From: Actinomadura montaniterrae
GTDB taxonomy: Bacteria > Actinomycetota > Actinomycetes > Streptosporangiales > Streptosporangiaceae
Direction: 5' to 3'
DNA: 37,140 nt
NCBI RefSeq assembly: GCF_008923365.1
Contig: NZ_WBMR01000084.1
Location: 1 to 37,140, forward strand
The notes under the pieces were generated by a model, which was given only the letters and a program-made list of their open reading frames with translations, made no database searches and was not told the origin of the DNA. Within the stretch, counting starts at the first letter, position 1. Each line of letters starts with the position of its first letter. Positions 1 to 7,593 of the stretch are shown here, in pieces. The translations under genes were made by a program, and so were the position numbers.

Positions 1-8
1 CCCGCCCG

Positions 9-40
9 GCTGACCCGCCCGGGGGCGGGGGCGGGTCAGC
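9..40 (-). terminator. Hairpin at the 3' end of the SDR gene
   Basis: A 12-bp perfect inverted repeat (GCTGACCCGCCC and its complement) surrounds an 8-nt G-rich loop. It covers the stop codon of the minus-strand SDR gene (TGA, complement of 36-38). There is no T-tract, which is common for actinobacterial terminators. It could act on either strand because the left neighbour is not visible. Confidence 0.5.
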
Positions 41-1118
41 GGCGGCGCTTGCGGGCGCGGCGGATCGCGGCGGCGGCGCCGATCGCGGCGACGGTCGCGC
101 CGGCCGCGGTCGCCATGGTGGCCTCCTTGCCGCCGACGCGGCGGCCGACGACGGCGTGCCGCCCGGCGGTCTCCTCCATCACCACGCGCAGCGCGGCGGC
201 GTTGTCGTAGCCGGGCTTCCAGCCCGCGGCGCGCAGCCGGGCGCAGTCGACCACCCACGGGTAGGCGACGTAGTGCAGGTCGGTGGCGGGCGCCGGGGTC
301 ATGCCGAGGCGGTGCAGCCGCTGCGCCATCCCGAACGTCAGCGCGGCGGGCAGCTCGAAGCTGCGCTTGCCGGTGATCTCGGTGACCTCCTCGGGGCCGA
401 GCCAGCCCTCGCAGCCGACCGCGACGGGCCCGGGGACGTCGTCGGCGACGATCACCTCCAGGGCGGACGCGAGGTCCTCGATGTGGCAGAACTGCCAGCC
501 GGGCGTGCTGCCCTTCACCGACAGCAGCCGTGGCGCCTCGAAGTGCCGGGTGACGACGGTGTCCACGCCGGGCCCCACGAGCGCGGCGGGCCGCACGACG
601 GTGATCTCCAGCCCGGGGTGGGTGAGCGGCGCGGTCGCGGCCAGCTCCTCGATCTCCAGGTAGTCGCCCGCGATGCTGACGTTGGCCTCGGCGAGCAGCG
701 GGGCGTCCTCGGGCAGCGGCACCTCGTTGCCGGGCCCGGCGCCGTACACCATGGCGCTGGTGACGAGGACCACACGGCGGACCCGGGCGGCAGCGGCGGC
801 GGTCACGACGGTCTGCGCGCCCCGCACGTTGTGGGTGCGGCGCTCCTTGCCGTCCACGTCCGGAGAGTGCTCGACGTCCAGGTTGACGATCACGTCCACG
901 TCGGAGAGCCGGTTGGACAGCAGCGGGTCCCGGATGTCGACGACACGCCACGTGGCGCCGGTCACGTCGCCGCGGTGCCCGTCGATGGCGACGACCTTGC
1001 GGATGTCTTCCCGTTCGGCGAGCCGGGCGGCCAGCAGCCGCCCCGCCCCGGAGGCCGCACCGGTGACGGCGACGACCGGGGCCTTGCTACGCCGAGGGCG
1101 AACCTTGCCCGTTGCCAC
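36..1118 (-). CDS. NAD-dependent epimerase/dehydratase (atypical extended SDR)
   Basis: A Rossmann-fold protein of 360 aa. The glycine-rich nucleotide loop TGAASGAG lies at residues 19-26, followed by an acidic end of strand 2 (AIDG) and the SDR-type strand LVTSAMVYG near 118-126. Where extended SDRs have the catalytic YxxxK, this protein has Y153-L-E-I-E157, so the lysine is missing. The substrate is unknown, and a cofactor-binding or non-catalytic role is possible. The C-terminus (about 336-360) is an Ala/Gly hydrophobic stretch ending in a cluster of Arg and Lys, which could touch the membrane or nucleic acid. The GTG start has an AGGGGG ribosome site 7 nt upstream. It is transcribed divergently from the DUF2342 gene. 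The family call is firm and the function is not. Confidence 0.85.
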   Translation of the reverse strand: MATGKVRPRRSKAPVVAVTGAASGAGRLLAARLAEREDIRKVVAIDGHRGDVTGATWRVVDIRDPLLSNRLSDVDVIVNLDVEHSPDVDGKERRTHNVRGAQTVVTAAAAARVRRVVLVTSAMVYGAGPGNEVPLPEDAPLLAEANVSIAGDYLEIEELAATAPLTHPGLEITVVRPAALVGPGVDTVVTRHFEAPRLLSVKGSTPGWQFCHIEDLASALEVIVADDVPGPVAVGCEGWLGPEEVTEITGKRSFELPAALTFGMAQRLHRLGMTPAPATDLHYVAYPWVVDCARLRAAGWKPGYDNAAALRVVMEETAGRHAVVGRRVGGKEATMATAAGATVAAIGAAAAIRRARKRRR

Positions 1119-1207
1119 GGAGGTGCCCCCTTCCTTGAGTACGCGACCTTGCCGGGACCGGCTAACGTTGCGGATATGAGCCCATCATGCATCCCAGGGG
1201 CGAACCG

Positions 1208-2638
1208 ATGAGTGACACTCCCTTCGGCTTCAACCGTCCCGGCGACGGAGACGACGACCGTCCCCAGGATCCATTCAAGGGCATGGGCGGCGACATGGCG
1301 CAGTTCGCCGACATGCTGCACCGGTTCGCGGACATGATCGGCGCGCAGGGGCAGGGCGGCGCGTCCGGCGGCCCGCTGAACTGGGACCTCGCCAAGAACA
1401 TCGCCCGCCACCAGGTGGTCGAGCAGGGCGACCCGTCGATCGTGGACGCCGAGCGGCGCCAGGTCGAGGAGGCGCTGCGGCTGGCCGACCTGTGGCTGGA
1501 CGAGGGCACGACGCTGCCCGCCGGCATCCGGTCGCCGAAGGCGTGGAGCCGGTCGGAGTGGATCGAGCAGACGCTGCCGGTGTGGGCGAAGGTCTGCGAC
1601 CCGATCGCGTCCCGCATGGTCGAGTCGATGGGCGGCGCGCTCGGCGGCGCGGGCGAGATGCCCGCCGAGATGCAGGCGATGGCCGGGCCGCTGATCGGGA
1701 TGGTCAAGCAGATGGCCGGCGCGATGGTCGGCGGCCAGGCGGGGCAGGCGCTCGGCGCGCTGGCCCGCGAGGTGACCGGCTCGGCGGACGTGGGCCTGCC
1801 GCTGGCGCCCGACGGCGTCGGCGCGCTGCTGCCCGCCGGGGTCGAGGCGTTCGGCTCGGGCCTGGAGGTCTCCGAGGACGAGGTCCGGCTGTACCTGGCG
1901 CTGCGGGAGGCCGCGCACCAGCGGCTGTTCGCGCACGTCCCGTGGCTGCGGGCGCACCTGCTCGGCGCCGTCGAGGAGTACGCGCGGGGCATCACCGTCG
2001 ACCTGTCGGGCATCGAGCAGGCCGTGCAGGGGCTCGACCTGAGCAACCCGGAGGCGATCCAGGAGGCGCTGGGCGGCGAGATCCAGCTGCAGCCGGAGGA
2101 GACGCCCCGGCAGAAGGCGGCGCTGGCCCGGCTGGAGACGACGCTCGCGCTGGTCGAGGGCTGGGTCGACACCGTGGTCAACGAAGTCGCGCAGGGCCGG
2201 CTGCCCGAGTCGGTGAAGCTCGCCGAGGCGGTGCGGCGGCGCCGCGCGACGGGCGGCCCGGCGGAGCGGACGTTCGCGACGCTGGTCGGCCTGGAGCTGC
2301 GGCCGCGGCGGCTGCGCGAGGCCGCGGCGCTGTGGCGCAAGCTGACGGAGGTACGGGGCGCGCAGGGCCGCGACGCGGTCTGGGAGCACCCCGACCTGCT
2401 GCCGACGGCCGACGATCTCGACGATCCGGACGGCTTCGTGCACGGCCGGGAGATCGAGGGGCTGTCCGACCTCGATCTGACGAACCTGACCACGGCGGCC
2501 GAGGAGGACGCGTCCGCGGGCGCCGGCGAGAAGCCCGACGAGAAGCCCGACGACAAGCCCGGGGACGACCCGGACGGCAAGCCCGACGACCCCGGCGAGG
2601 GGGACGCGGGGCCGGGCGACGCGGGGCCCCGGTCGTGA
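1208..2638 (+). CDS. DUF2342 family zinc-dependent metalloprotease-like protein
   Basis: A protein of 476 aa of the actinobacterial DUF2342 (zincin-like) family, often annotated as coenzyme F420 biosynthesis-associated; M. tuberculosis Rv3195 is of similar size. The N-terminus is Gly/Asp/Met-rich (GFNRPGDGDDD, then FADMLHRFADMIG). The family signature LREAAHQRLFAHVPWLRAHL is present near residues 228-247. The C-terminal 35 residues are a low-complexity KPD/DDP repeat tail. The start at 1208 is preferred over the in-frame ATG at 1187 because AGGGG ends 7 nt before it. Its position upstream of the ABC1 kinase and whiB7 matches the mycobacterial order. The true substrate of the family is not settled. 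Confidence 0.88.
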   Translation: MSDTPFGFNRPGDGDDDRPQDPFKGMGGDMAQFADMLHRFADMIGAQGQGGASGGPLNWDLAKNIARHQVVEQGDPSIVDAERRQVEEALRLADLWLDEGTTLPAGIRSPKAWSRSEWIEQTLPVWAKVCDPIASRMVESMGGALGGAGEMPAEMQAMAGPLIGMVKQMAGAMVGGQAGQALGALAREVTGSADVGLPLAPDGVGALLPAGVEAFGSGLEVSEDEVRLYLALREAAHQRLFAHVPWLRAHLLGAVEEYARGITVDLSGIEQAVQGLDLSNPEAIQEALGGEIQLQPEETPRQKAALARLETTLALVEGWVDTVVNEVAQGRLPESVKLAEAVRRRRATGGPAERTFATLVGLELRPRRLREAAALWRKLTEVRGAQGRDAVWEHPDLLPTADDLDDPDGFVHGREIEGLSDLDLTNLTTAAEEDASAGAGEKPDEKPDDKPGDDPDGKPDDPGEGDAGPGDAGPRS

Positions 2639-2643
2639 GCGTG

Positions 2644-2820
2644 ATGCGCGTCCCGCACGCGTCCCGGGTGAACGGCTGCCGGTACGAGCCGGGGTCGTCC
2701 ACGAACGTGATCCGGCGGCGGGTCGCGCGGGAGAGCCTGTGCTGGCAGCGGCCCGTTGACCAGGAGCGGCGCCGCCGCCATCCGGCCAGCTCGCCCTACG
2801 CCCGCGCGAACCGCACGTGA
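2644..2820 (+). CDS. Small hypothetical protein, translationally coupled to NUDIX gene
   Basis: A 58-codon ORF (MRVPHASRVNGCRYEPG...). Nearly every third codon position is G or C, while the first and second positions are mixed. That pattern supports coding in this frame rather than in the overlapping ones. Its TGA overlaps the GTG start of the following NUDIX gene (GTGA at 2817-2820), the same coupling arrangement used elsewhere in this window. It is Arg-rich with two Cys and a W-Q-R-P-V-D-Q-E-R segment, and I recognise no family. There is no clear ribosome site; it begins 6 nt after the previous stop, so re-initiation is possible. A GTG three bases upstream (2641) is an alternative start. 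It could be only a high-GC spacer. Confidence 0.42.
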   Translation: MRVPHASRVNGCRYEPGSSTNVIRRRVARESLCWQRPVDQERRRRHPASSPYARANRT

Positions 2821-3374
2821 CGGCTCCGTCCGCGACGGCCCCGCTGTACGCCGACGCCTTCGAGGTGCTGTCGTCCTGGGAGGCGCCCGATGCCGGCCAG
2901 GAGAGGCTGCGCCGGGAGTTCCTCGCGCATCTGGAGGAGCACCCGGCGGACGGGATGTGGCGCGAGTGCGCCGGCGCGCACATCACGGCCAGCACGGCGG
3001 TGCTCGACGCGTCGGGAACCCGCGTCCTGCTGACGCTGCACTCCAAGATCAAGGCGTGGCTGCAGCTCGGCGGGCACTGCGAGCCCGGTGACGCGACGCT
3101 GGCCGGCGCGGCGCTGCGGGAGGCGACGGAGGAGTCCGGCATCCCGGACCTGCGGCCGGTTCCGGGGCCCGTCCAGCTGGACCGGCACCGGGTGCGCTGC
3201 CATCCGGCGGGGACGTGGCATCTGGACGTCCAGTACGTCGTGATCGCTCCGGAGGGCGCCCGGCACGTGGTGTCGGACGAGTCGGACGATCTGGCCTGGT
3301 TCCCCGTCGGCGCCCTCCCGGAGGACACCGACGACGCCCTGCGCCGCCTCGTCGCCCGCGCCGTCCAGCGCTAG
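2817..3374 (+). CDS. NUDIX hydrolase
   Basis: A protein of 185 aa. NUDIX enzymes hydrolyse nucleoside diphosphates linked to another moiety, using Mg2+ held by the Nudix box. The box is seen as GGHCEPGD, then REATEESGI, near residues 84-108. It departs from the GX5EX7REUXEEXGU consensus by Asp in place of the first Glu and one extra residue before RE; the core REATEE is intact. The GTG start overlaps the stop of the small upstream ORF. The end lies 10 bp from the convergent gene at 3385. The substrate cannot be told from sequence. Confidence 0.88.
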   Translation: MTAPSATAPLYADAFEVLSSWEAPDAGQERLRREFLAHLEEHPADGMWRECAGAHITASTAVLDASGTRVLLTLHSKIKAWLQLGGHCEPGDATLAGAALREATEESGIPDLRPVPGPVQLDRHRVRCHPAGTWHLDVQYVVIAPEGARHVVSDESDDLAWFPVGALPEDTDDALRRLVARAVQR

Positions 3375-3384
3375 CGGCGGGGTG

Positions 3385-4041
3385 TCAGCGGAGCGGGGAG
3401 CCTTCGAGGAGGGCCCGGGTGTTCTCCCAGCCCTCCAGCCCCGGGTCGAGGAAGTGCAGGTCGGCGGGGGTGCGGATGCGGTGCCAGCCGGGTCCCTGCG
3501 GGATGAGGCCGGGACGCGGGGCGGCGGCGCGGAGCCGGGCGAGGGCGTCCGGGGCGTCGAATCCGGCGCCGGGCTCGTCGAGCGCGGCGGCGAGCCAGCC
3601 GGGCAGCGGCAGCCGGGCGGCGAGCGCGACGAGGCCGTTCTCGCCGGCGGCCTGGCAGGCGGCGGCGGGCGCGCTGCCGAGGGCGCGGAACAGCTTGCCG
3701 AGCAGCAGCGGCGGCAGGTCGGGGGCGTCCGGGACGATCAGCGCGGCCTCGGAGGCGCCGAGCGCGTGCAGCGCGGCGAAGGCGGCGGCGGGAGCGGGCT
3801 CGCGAACGATCGGGGTGCCCGGCCAGGTGATCGTCTCGGCGTCCGGGGGGCCGTCCGGGTCGACGACCAGCGCGGCCGTGACGAACTCCAGCCCGGCGGC
3901 GACCTCGTAGACGTCCTCGAGCATGGCGAGCCGGAACTCGGCGCCGTCCACCCCGGGGGGAGCGGCGGGCGGGCCGGCCGGCAGGACCGCGGCGCAGCGG
4001 CCCGTGATCGCGGAGGAGGGCGGGTTCCCGGGCAGGGTCAC
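3385..4041 (-). CDS. GT-A/MobA-like nucleotidyltransferase-fold protein (hypothetical)
   Basis: A protein of 218 aa if it starts at GTG 4041, which overlaps the TGA of the metallopeptidase gene (GTGA). The frame stays open much further upstream, but that part is out of phase with the metallopeptidase and only shadows it. The mid-region ALIVPDAPDLPPLLLGKLFR resembles the strand-turn of DUF2064, MobA or CofC-type GT-A folds. The end HRIRTPADLHFLD resembles their C-terminal D-x-x-T-P-x-D-L element. I did not see a convincing N-terminal sugar-nucleotide P-loop (LAGGxSxRxG), so it may be degenerate. Co-translation with the YgjP-like peptidase suggests a shared operon. The function is unknown. Confidence 0.7.
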   Translation of the reverse strand: MTLPGNPPSSAITGRCAAVLPAGPPAAPPGVDGAEFRLAMLEDVYEVAAGLEFVTAALVVDPDGPPDAETITWPGTPIVREPAPAAAFAALHALGASEAALIVPDAPDLPPLLLGKLFRALGSAPAAACQAAGENGLVALAARLPLPGWLAAALDEPGAGFDAPDALARLRAAAPRPGLIPQGPGWHRIRTPADLHFLDPGLEGWENTRALLEGSPLR

Positions 4042-4637
4042 CCGGCGACCTCGTGGGGGAAGCCGTCGCCGTGCAGGCCGTCGCCGTGGTGCATGCCGTC
4101 GTCGTGGACGGGCTCCTCGTCGGGCGCGTCCGCCTCCAGCGGCAGGTGCGCGGCGGCGGCGACGCCCTCCAGGTACCCGCGGGCCCGGTCGGCCTTGGGG
4201 TAGTTGCCGACGAGCTGCCAGAAGTCGGCGCCGTGCCCCGGGATCAGCAGGTGCGCCAGCTCGTGGATCAGCACGTAGTCGACGACCCAGGACGGCATGC
4301 CGCGCAGCCGGGTGGACAGCCGGATCGTGCCGTCGTCGGGGGTGCAGGAGCCCCAGCGGGTGCGCTGGTTGGCGACCCACCGGACGCTGACCGGGTCGGC
4401 GCGGCCGTCCAGGTAGCGGCGGGACAGCTCGTGGGCGCGCGACTGGAGGGCGGCGTCGGAGGGGCGGCGGCGGCGTTCGCGCTCCTCCAGCCGTTCCAGG
4501 ATGGTGGCGATCCACTGCTCCTCTTCGGCCTTGCTGAGCCTGGAGGGCACCATCACCACCACCTTGTCCCCGTCGCGGTAGGCGGACACGGTCCGGCGGC
4601 GCCTGGTGCTGCGGCGGACCTCAACGTTAGGGGGCAC
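4038..4637 (-). CDS. YgjP/M48-type metallopeptidase (DUF45)
   Basis: A protein of 199 aa. The zinc motif HELAH is at residues 125-129, with a further His in PGHGADFW (about 134) and the family signature RWGSC at 94-98. These identify the YgjP-like branch of gluzincins. The N-terminus is very basic (RRSTRRRR). An unusual His/Asp-rich tail (about 177-199, with repeats of H-x-D-G) follows the domain and could bind metal. No SD sequence precedes the GTG. A TACGGT element sits 6 nt upstream, so the mRNA is probably leaderless. The stop overlaps the start of the next gene. Confidence 0.85.
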   Translation of the reverse strand: MPPNVEVRRSTRRRRTVSAYRDGDKVVVMVPSRLSKAEEEQWIATILERLEERERRRRPSDAALQSRAHELSRRYLDGRADPVSVRWVANQRTRWGSCTPDDGTIRLSTRLRGMPSWVVDYVLIHELAHLLIPGHGADFWQLVGNYPKADRARGYLEGVAAAAHLPLEADAPDEEPVHDDGMHHGDGLHGDGFPHEVAG

Positions 4638-4643
4638 GGCGCA

Positions 4644-4649
4644 ACCGTA
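4644..4649 (-). promoter_or_regulatory. -10 element of probable leaderless promoter for the metallopeptidase gene
   Basis: TACGGT on the minus strand fits TAnnnT and ends 6 nt before the GTG start at 4637, the spacing expected when transcription begins at the start codon. Just upstream is a 10-bp AT palindrome CAAAATTTTG (4652-4661), which stands out in this GC-rich DNA and may be an UP-like element or a repressor site. Confidence 0.45.
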
Positions 4650-4743
4650 CCCAAAATTTTGCGTCCTCCACAGGGGGTGTTTGGCGTCAGCCCAGGTCAG
4701 AGCCCATCTTTTGGTCGAGCCTCAGGGGGTTTCCACAACCTCG

Positions 4744-5544
4744 TCAAGCGCCGGTGAAGCGCGGGGAACGCTTCTCCCGCTGGGCGGTGAGCCCTTCGAT
4801 CATGTCCTCGGACGCCATCGTGACGGGCTGGGCGAGCGATTCCCACCGGAGTGCGGCGTCGATGTCGGCGTGCCCGCCGTCCGCCAGGGCGACCTTGGTG
4901 AGCCGGGTCGCGATGGGCGCGCTGGCGGCGATCCTCTCGGCGATCTTCATCGTCTCCGCCAGCACGTCGGCGCGGGGGAAGGCCTGGTTGACCAGGCCGT
5001 GCCGCTCGGCCTCGGCGCCGGTGAGGACGCGTCCGGCCAGCAGCATCTCGCGGGCCAGCGGCAGCCCGGCGACCTCGGGGAACAGCCAGGTGGCGGCCAT
5101 GCCGGGGTGCAGGCCGAGCGCGGTGAAGGGGGCGAGGAGCTTGGCGTCCTCGGCGGCGTAGCGCAGGTCGCAGGCCAGGGCGAGGCACAGGCCGGCGCCG
5201 ACGGCGTGCCCGTTGACGGCGGCGATCGTGGGGACCTCGAGGCTCCGGATCGTCAGCCATGTCCGGTAGAACTCGAGCATCCGGTCGCGCAGCGGGGGGA
5301 CGGCGACGGAGCTGGTGTCGGCCAGCCAGGACAGGTCGCCGCCGGAGCTGAACGCGGTGCCGGCCCCGGTGAGGACGACGCAGCGCAGCCCGGAGTCGCC
5401 GCGCAGGTCCGCGACGGCCCGCTTGTAGGCGGCGGTCATCTCGTCGGACATCGCGTTGCGCCGGGCGGGGTCGTTCAGCGTCAGGACGGCGATCCCGTCG
5501 GGGCGGCGCTCGACCCGCAGCACCTCGGGCTGTTCTCCGGACAT
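4744..5544 (-). CDS. Enoyl-CoA hydratase/isomerase (crotonase) family protein
   Basis: A protein of 266 aa, normal for a crotonase. Oxyanion-hole segments are present: AFSSGGDLSWL (about 65-75) and VNGHAVGAGLCLALACDLRYA. Of the two catalytic glutamates of classical hydratases, the second is present (LAREMLLAG), but the first, in the P-E-x-x-x-G-x-x-P element, is replaced by Phe (APFTALGLHPG). It may therefore be an isomerase, another crotonase or a variant hydratase. It reads away from the ABC1 kinase and lies 106 bp upstream of the metallopeptidase gene in the same direction. No other beta-oxidation genes are adjacent. Confidence 0.9.
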   Translation of the reverse strand: MSGEQPEVLRVERRPDGIAVLTLNDPARRNAMSDEMTAAYKRAVADLRGDSGLRCVVLTGAGTAFSSGGDLSWLADTSSVAVPPLRDRMLEFYRTWLTIRSLEVPTIAAVNGHAVGAGLCLALACDLRYAAEDAKLLAPFTALGLHPGMAATWLFPEVAGLPLAREMLLAGRVLTGAEAERHGLVNQAFPRADVLAETMKIAERIAASAPIATRLTKVALADGGHADIDAALRWESLAQPVTMASEDMIEGLTAQREKRSPRFTGA

Positions 5545-5741
5545 GGCTCCGCACCGTACCGTGCGGGGCCCGCGCCGCGTTCAGGCGCCCCCTCCGGGGC
5601 GCGGCGGCGGGCCGCGTCCGGCCGCGGGAGATGCGTGAGAAAGCGCACACTTACCACGGATGCGCAGGTCACAGCGTTTCACCTCGTCAGGGCCCGGGAT
5701 TTGGTGCCCGGTCGTTGTGGCGCGAACGACAGCCGATCACC

Positions 5742-5747
5742 GACAAT
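5742..5747 (+). promoter_or_regulatory. Possible -10 element for the ABC1 kinase gene
   Basis: GACAAT resembles TAnAAT and lies 7 nt before the GTG at 5755, consistent with a leaderless transcript. A TTGTGG at 5715-5720 is 21 nt away, too far for a standard -35, so the promoter call is weak. Confidence 0.3.
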
Positions 5748-5754
5748 GGTCCGC

Positions 5755-7086
5755 GTGAGCGATCTTCCCCGCCGCGCGGTGACGCGGTCAGCAAAGCTGG
5801 CGTCCCTCCCCCTCGGCTTCGCGGGGCGCACCGCGCTCGGCTTCGGGAAGCGGACCATCGGCCGGCCCGCCGAGGCCGTCGCCATGGAGATCCAGACGCG
5901 CACCGCCGAGCAGCTGTTCAAGGTGCTCGGCGAGCTCAAGGGCGGCGCGATGAAGCTCGGCCAGATGCTGTCGATCTTCGAGGCGGCGCTGCCGCCGGAG
6001 ATCGCCGGGCCGTACCGCGCCACCCTCACCAAGCTGCAGGAGGCCGCTCCCCCGCTGCCCGCCGCGGCCGTCCACAAGGTGCTCGCCGAGGCGCTCGGCG
6101 ACGACTGGCGCGACAGCTTCACCTCGTTCGACGACAAGCCCGCCGCCGCCGCGTCCATCGGCCAGGTCCACCGCGCCGTCTGGTCCGACGGCCGCGCCGT
6201 CGCGGTGAAGGTGCAGTACCCGGGCGCCGGCAAGGCGCTGATCAGCGACTTCAACCAGCTCGCGCGGCTCGGCCGGCTGTTCGGGATCCTCATGCCGGGG
6301 CTGGACGTCAAGTCGATGCTGGCCGAGCTGAAGGAACGGGTCGTCGAAGAGCTCGACTACACCATCGAGGCCGAGTCCCAGACGATCATCCGGGACGCCT
6401 ACCTCGACGACCCCGACTTCTACATCCCCGAGGTGATCGCCCAGTCCGGCGACGTGCTGGTCACCGAGTGGATGGAGGGCACCCCCCTCTCGAAGATCAT
6501 CAGCGACGGCGACCAGGACACCCGCAACCACGCGGCGCTGCTGTACTGCCGGTTCCTGCTGTCGGGGCCGAAGCGGTCCGGAATGCTGCACGGCGACCCG
6601 CACCCCGGCAACTTCCGGCTGCTCGACGACGGCCGGCTCGGCGTCCTCGACTTCGGCGCCGTCGACCGCATCCCCGGCGGCTTCCAGCGGCGGCTCGGCC
6701 TGCTGCTGCGGATCGGCACGATGGCCGACATCGACGAGATCGAGGACGCGCTGCGCGACGAGGACTTCATCCGCGAGGGCGTGGAGATCGACGCCGAGGC
6801 GCTGCAGGGGTTCCTCGCCCCGATCACCGAGCCGTTCGTCACCGAGACGTTCAAGTTCAACCGCGAGTGGCTGCGCGACATGGCCGCCCGCGTCACCGAC
6901 CTGCGGCCGACCAACGTCGTCCGGCAGCTGAACCTGCCGCCCGAGTACGTGATCATCCACCGGGTGCTGTCGGCCGGCACCGGCGTGCTGTGCCAGCTGG
7001 AGTGCGAGATCCCGGCCCGCGCAGAGTCGCTGAAGTGGGTGCCCGGCTTCGCCGACGACGAGGACGGCGAGCTCGTCACCGGCTGA
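5755..7086 (+). CDS. ABC1 (AarF/UbiB/ADCK) family atypical kinase
   Basis: A protein of 443 aa with all hallmarks of the UbiB/ADCK protein-kinase-like fold: KLGQ (67-70), the Ala-rich loop AAASIGQ (131-137), VAVK (149-152), HGDPHPGNF (279-287) and DFG (299-301). Family members are ATPases or kinases tied to quinone or lipid homeostasis; in mycobacteria the orthologue (Rv3197) sits beside whiB7. I chose GTG 5755 (MSDLPRRAV) because actinobacterial orthologues begin this way; an ATG three codons upstream (5746) is possible. No SD is visible. A strong hairpin follows the stop. Confidence 0.93.
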   Translation: MSDLPRRAVTRSAKLASLPLGFAGRTALGFGKRTIGRPAEAVAMEIQTRTAEQLFKVLGELKGGAMKLGQMLSIFEAALPPEIAGPYRATLTKLQEAAPPLPAAAVHKVLAEALGDDWRDSFTSFDDKPAAAASIGQVHRAVWSDGRAVAVKVQYPGAGKALISDFNQLARLGRLFGILMPGLDVKSMLAELKERVVEELDYTIEAESQTIIRDAYLDDPDFYIPEVIAQSGDVLVTEWMEGTPLSKIISDGDQDTRNHAALLYCRFLLSGPKRSGMLHGDPHPGNFRLLDDGRLGVLDFGAVDRIPGGFQRRLGLLLRIGTMADIDEIEDALRDEDFIREGVEIDAEALQGFLAPITEPFVTETFKFNREWLRDMAARVTDLRPTNVVRQLNLPPEYVIIHRVLSAGTGVLCQLECEIPARAESLKWVPGFADDEDGELVTG

Positions 7087-7105
7087 TTCCGTCTTGACGC
7101 GACGG

Positions 7106-7147
7106 CGGGCCCCGCTCGCGCTGATGAGGCGCGGGCGGGGCCCGTTT
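7106..7147 (+). terminator. Terminator after the ABC1 kinase gene
   Basis: The 16-nt arms at 7106-7121 and 7129-7144 pair fully except for one T:G wobble, around a 7-nt loop, and TTT follows. It starts 20 nt past the stop at 7086. Confidence 0.75.
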
Positions 7148-7271
7148 CGGTGCGTCCGGCAAGTGGGGGCCGGCGCACGGTGTCCACCGGGAGGCCGGGT
7201 TCAGGTGGTGCCCGCCGAAACCATCCAAGAAGCGGCGGGCCGGCGGCCTGCGACCGGTGGACCGGAGATGG

Positions 7272-7466
7272 TCACCGGTGGTTCTTCGACACGTGCGCGT
7301 CGGCGTCCCGGGACGCGGTCGGCGCGAGCAGCACCCGCCGCACCCGCGACGCCCTCGTCTGCGCCTCCCGGCGCGCGCGCCGCAGGGCGCGCACGCGGGC
7401 GGCGAGCTCGTCGGGCACGGTCACGGGTATTCGCTCCCGCGACAGGTCCTGGCTGAGCAACGTCAT
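7272..7466 (-). CDS. Small basic hypothetical protein downstream of whiB7
   Basis: A protein of 64 aa (MTLLSQDLSRERIPVTVP...), rich in Arg and Ala, probably largely helical (DELAARVRALRRARREAQ). The ATG at 7466 has a strong GGGGAG site 5-6 nt upstream, and third positions are almost all G or C, so it looks coding. The open frame extends 40 codons further upstream, but that part crosses the palindrome at 7488-7519 and lacks a ribosome site. It lies 127 bp after whiB7 in the same direction and may be expressed by readthrough. I recognise no family. Confidence 0.6.
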   Translation of the reverse strand: MTLLSQDLSRERIPVTVPDELAARVRALRRARREAQTRASRVRRVLLAPTASRDADAHVSKNHR

Positions 7467-7487
7467 CTCGTTCTCCCCGGCCGCCCG

Positions 7488-7519
7488 GAGGCGCGGTCCC
7501 CGCGCGGGGACCGCGCCTC
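7488..7519 (-). terminator. Perfect 32-bp palindrome between whiB7 and the small ORF
   Basis: Two exact 16-nt arms (GAGGCGCGGTCCCCGC and its complement) with no unpaired centre. It lies 74 bp downstream of the whiB7 stop and 22 bp upstream of the next ATG on the same strand. There is no T-tract. The likely role is a terminator or processing/attenuation hairpin separating the two genes. A protein-binding site is possible. Confidence 0.6.
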
Positions 7520-7593
7520 TGGGCTCGATACGGCCGATCTCGGTCGGTTTTGCGAACCTCGTCGGTACGGCGGACACGGTCGGCATCAGGGCC

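Noticed and set aside
962..3328. Long minus-strand open frame of 788 codons opposite the DUF2342 and NUDIX genes
   Set aside because: It is a high-GC shadow. The plus-strand frames carry recognisable families and the right third-position bias.
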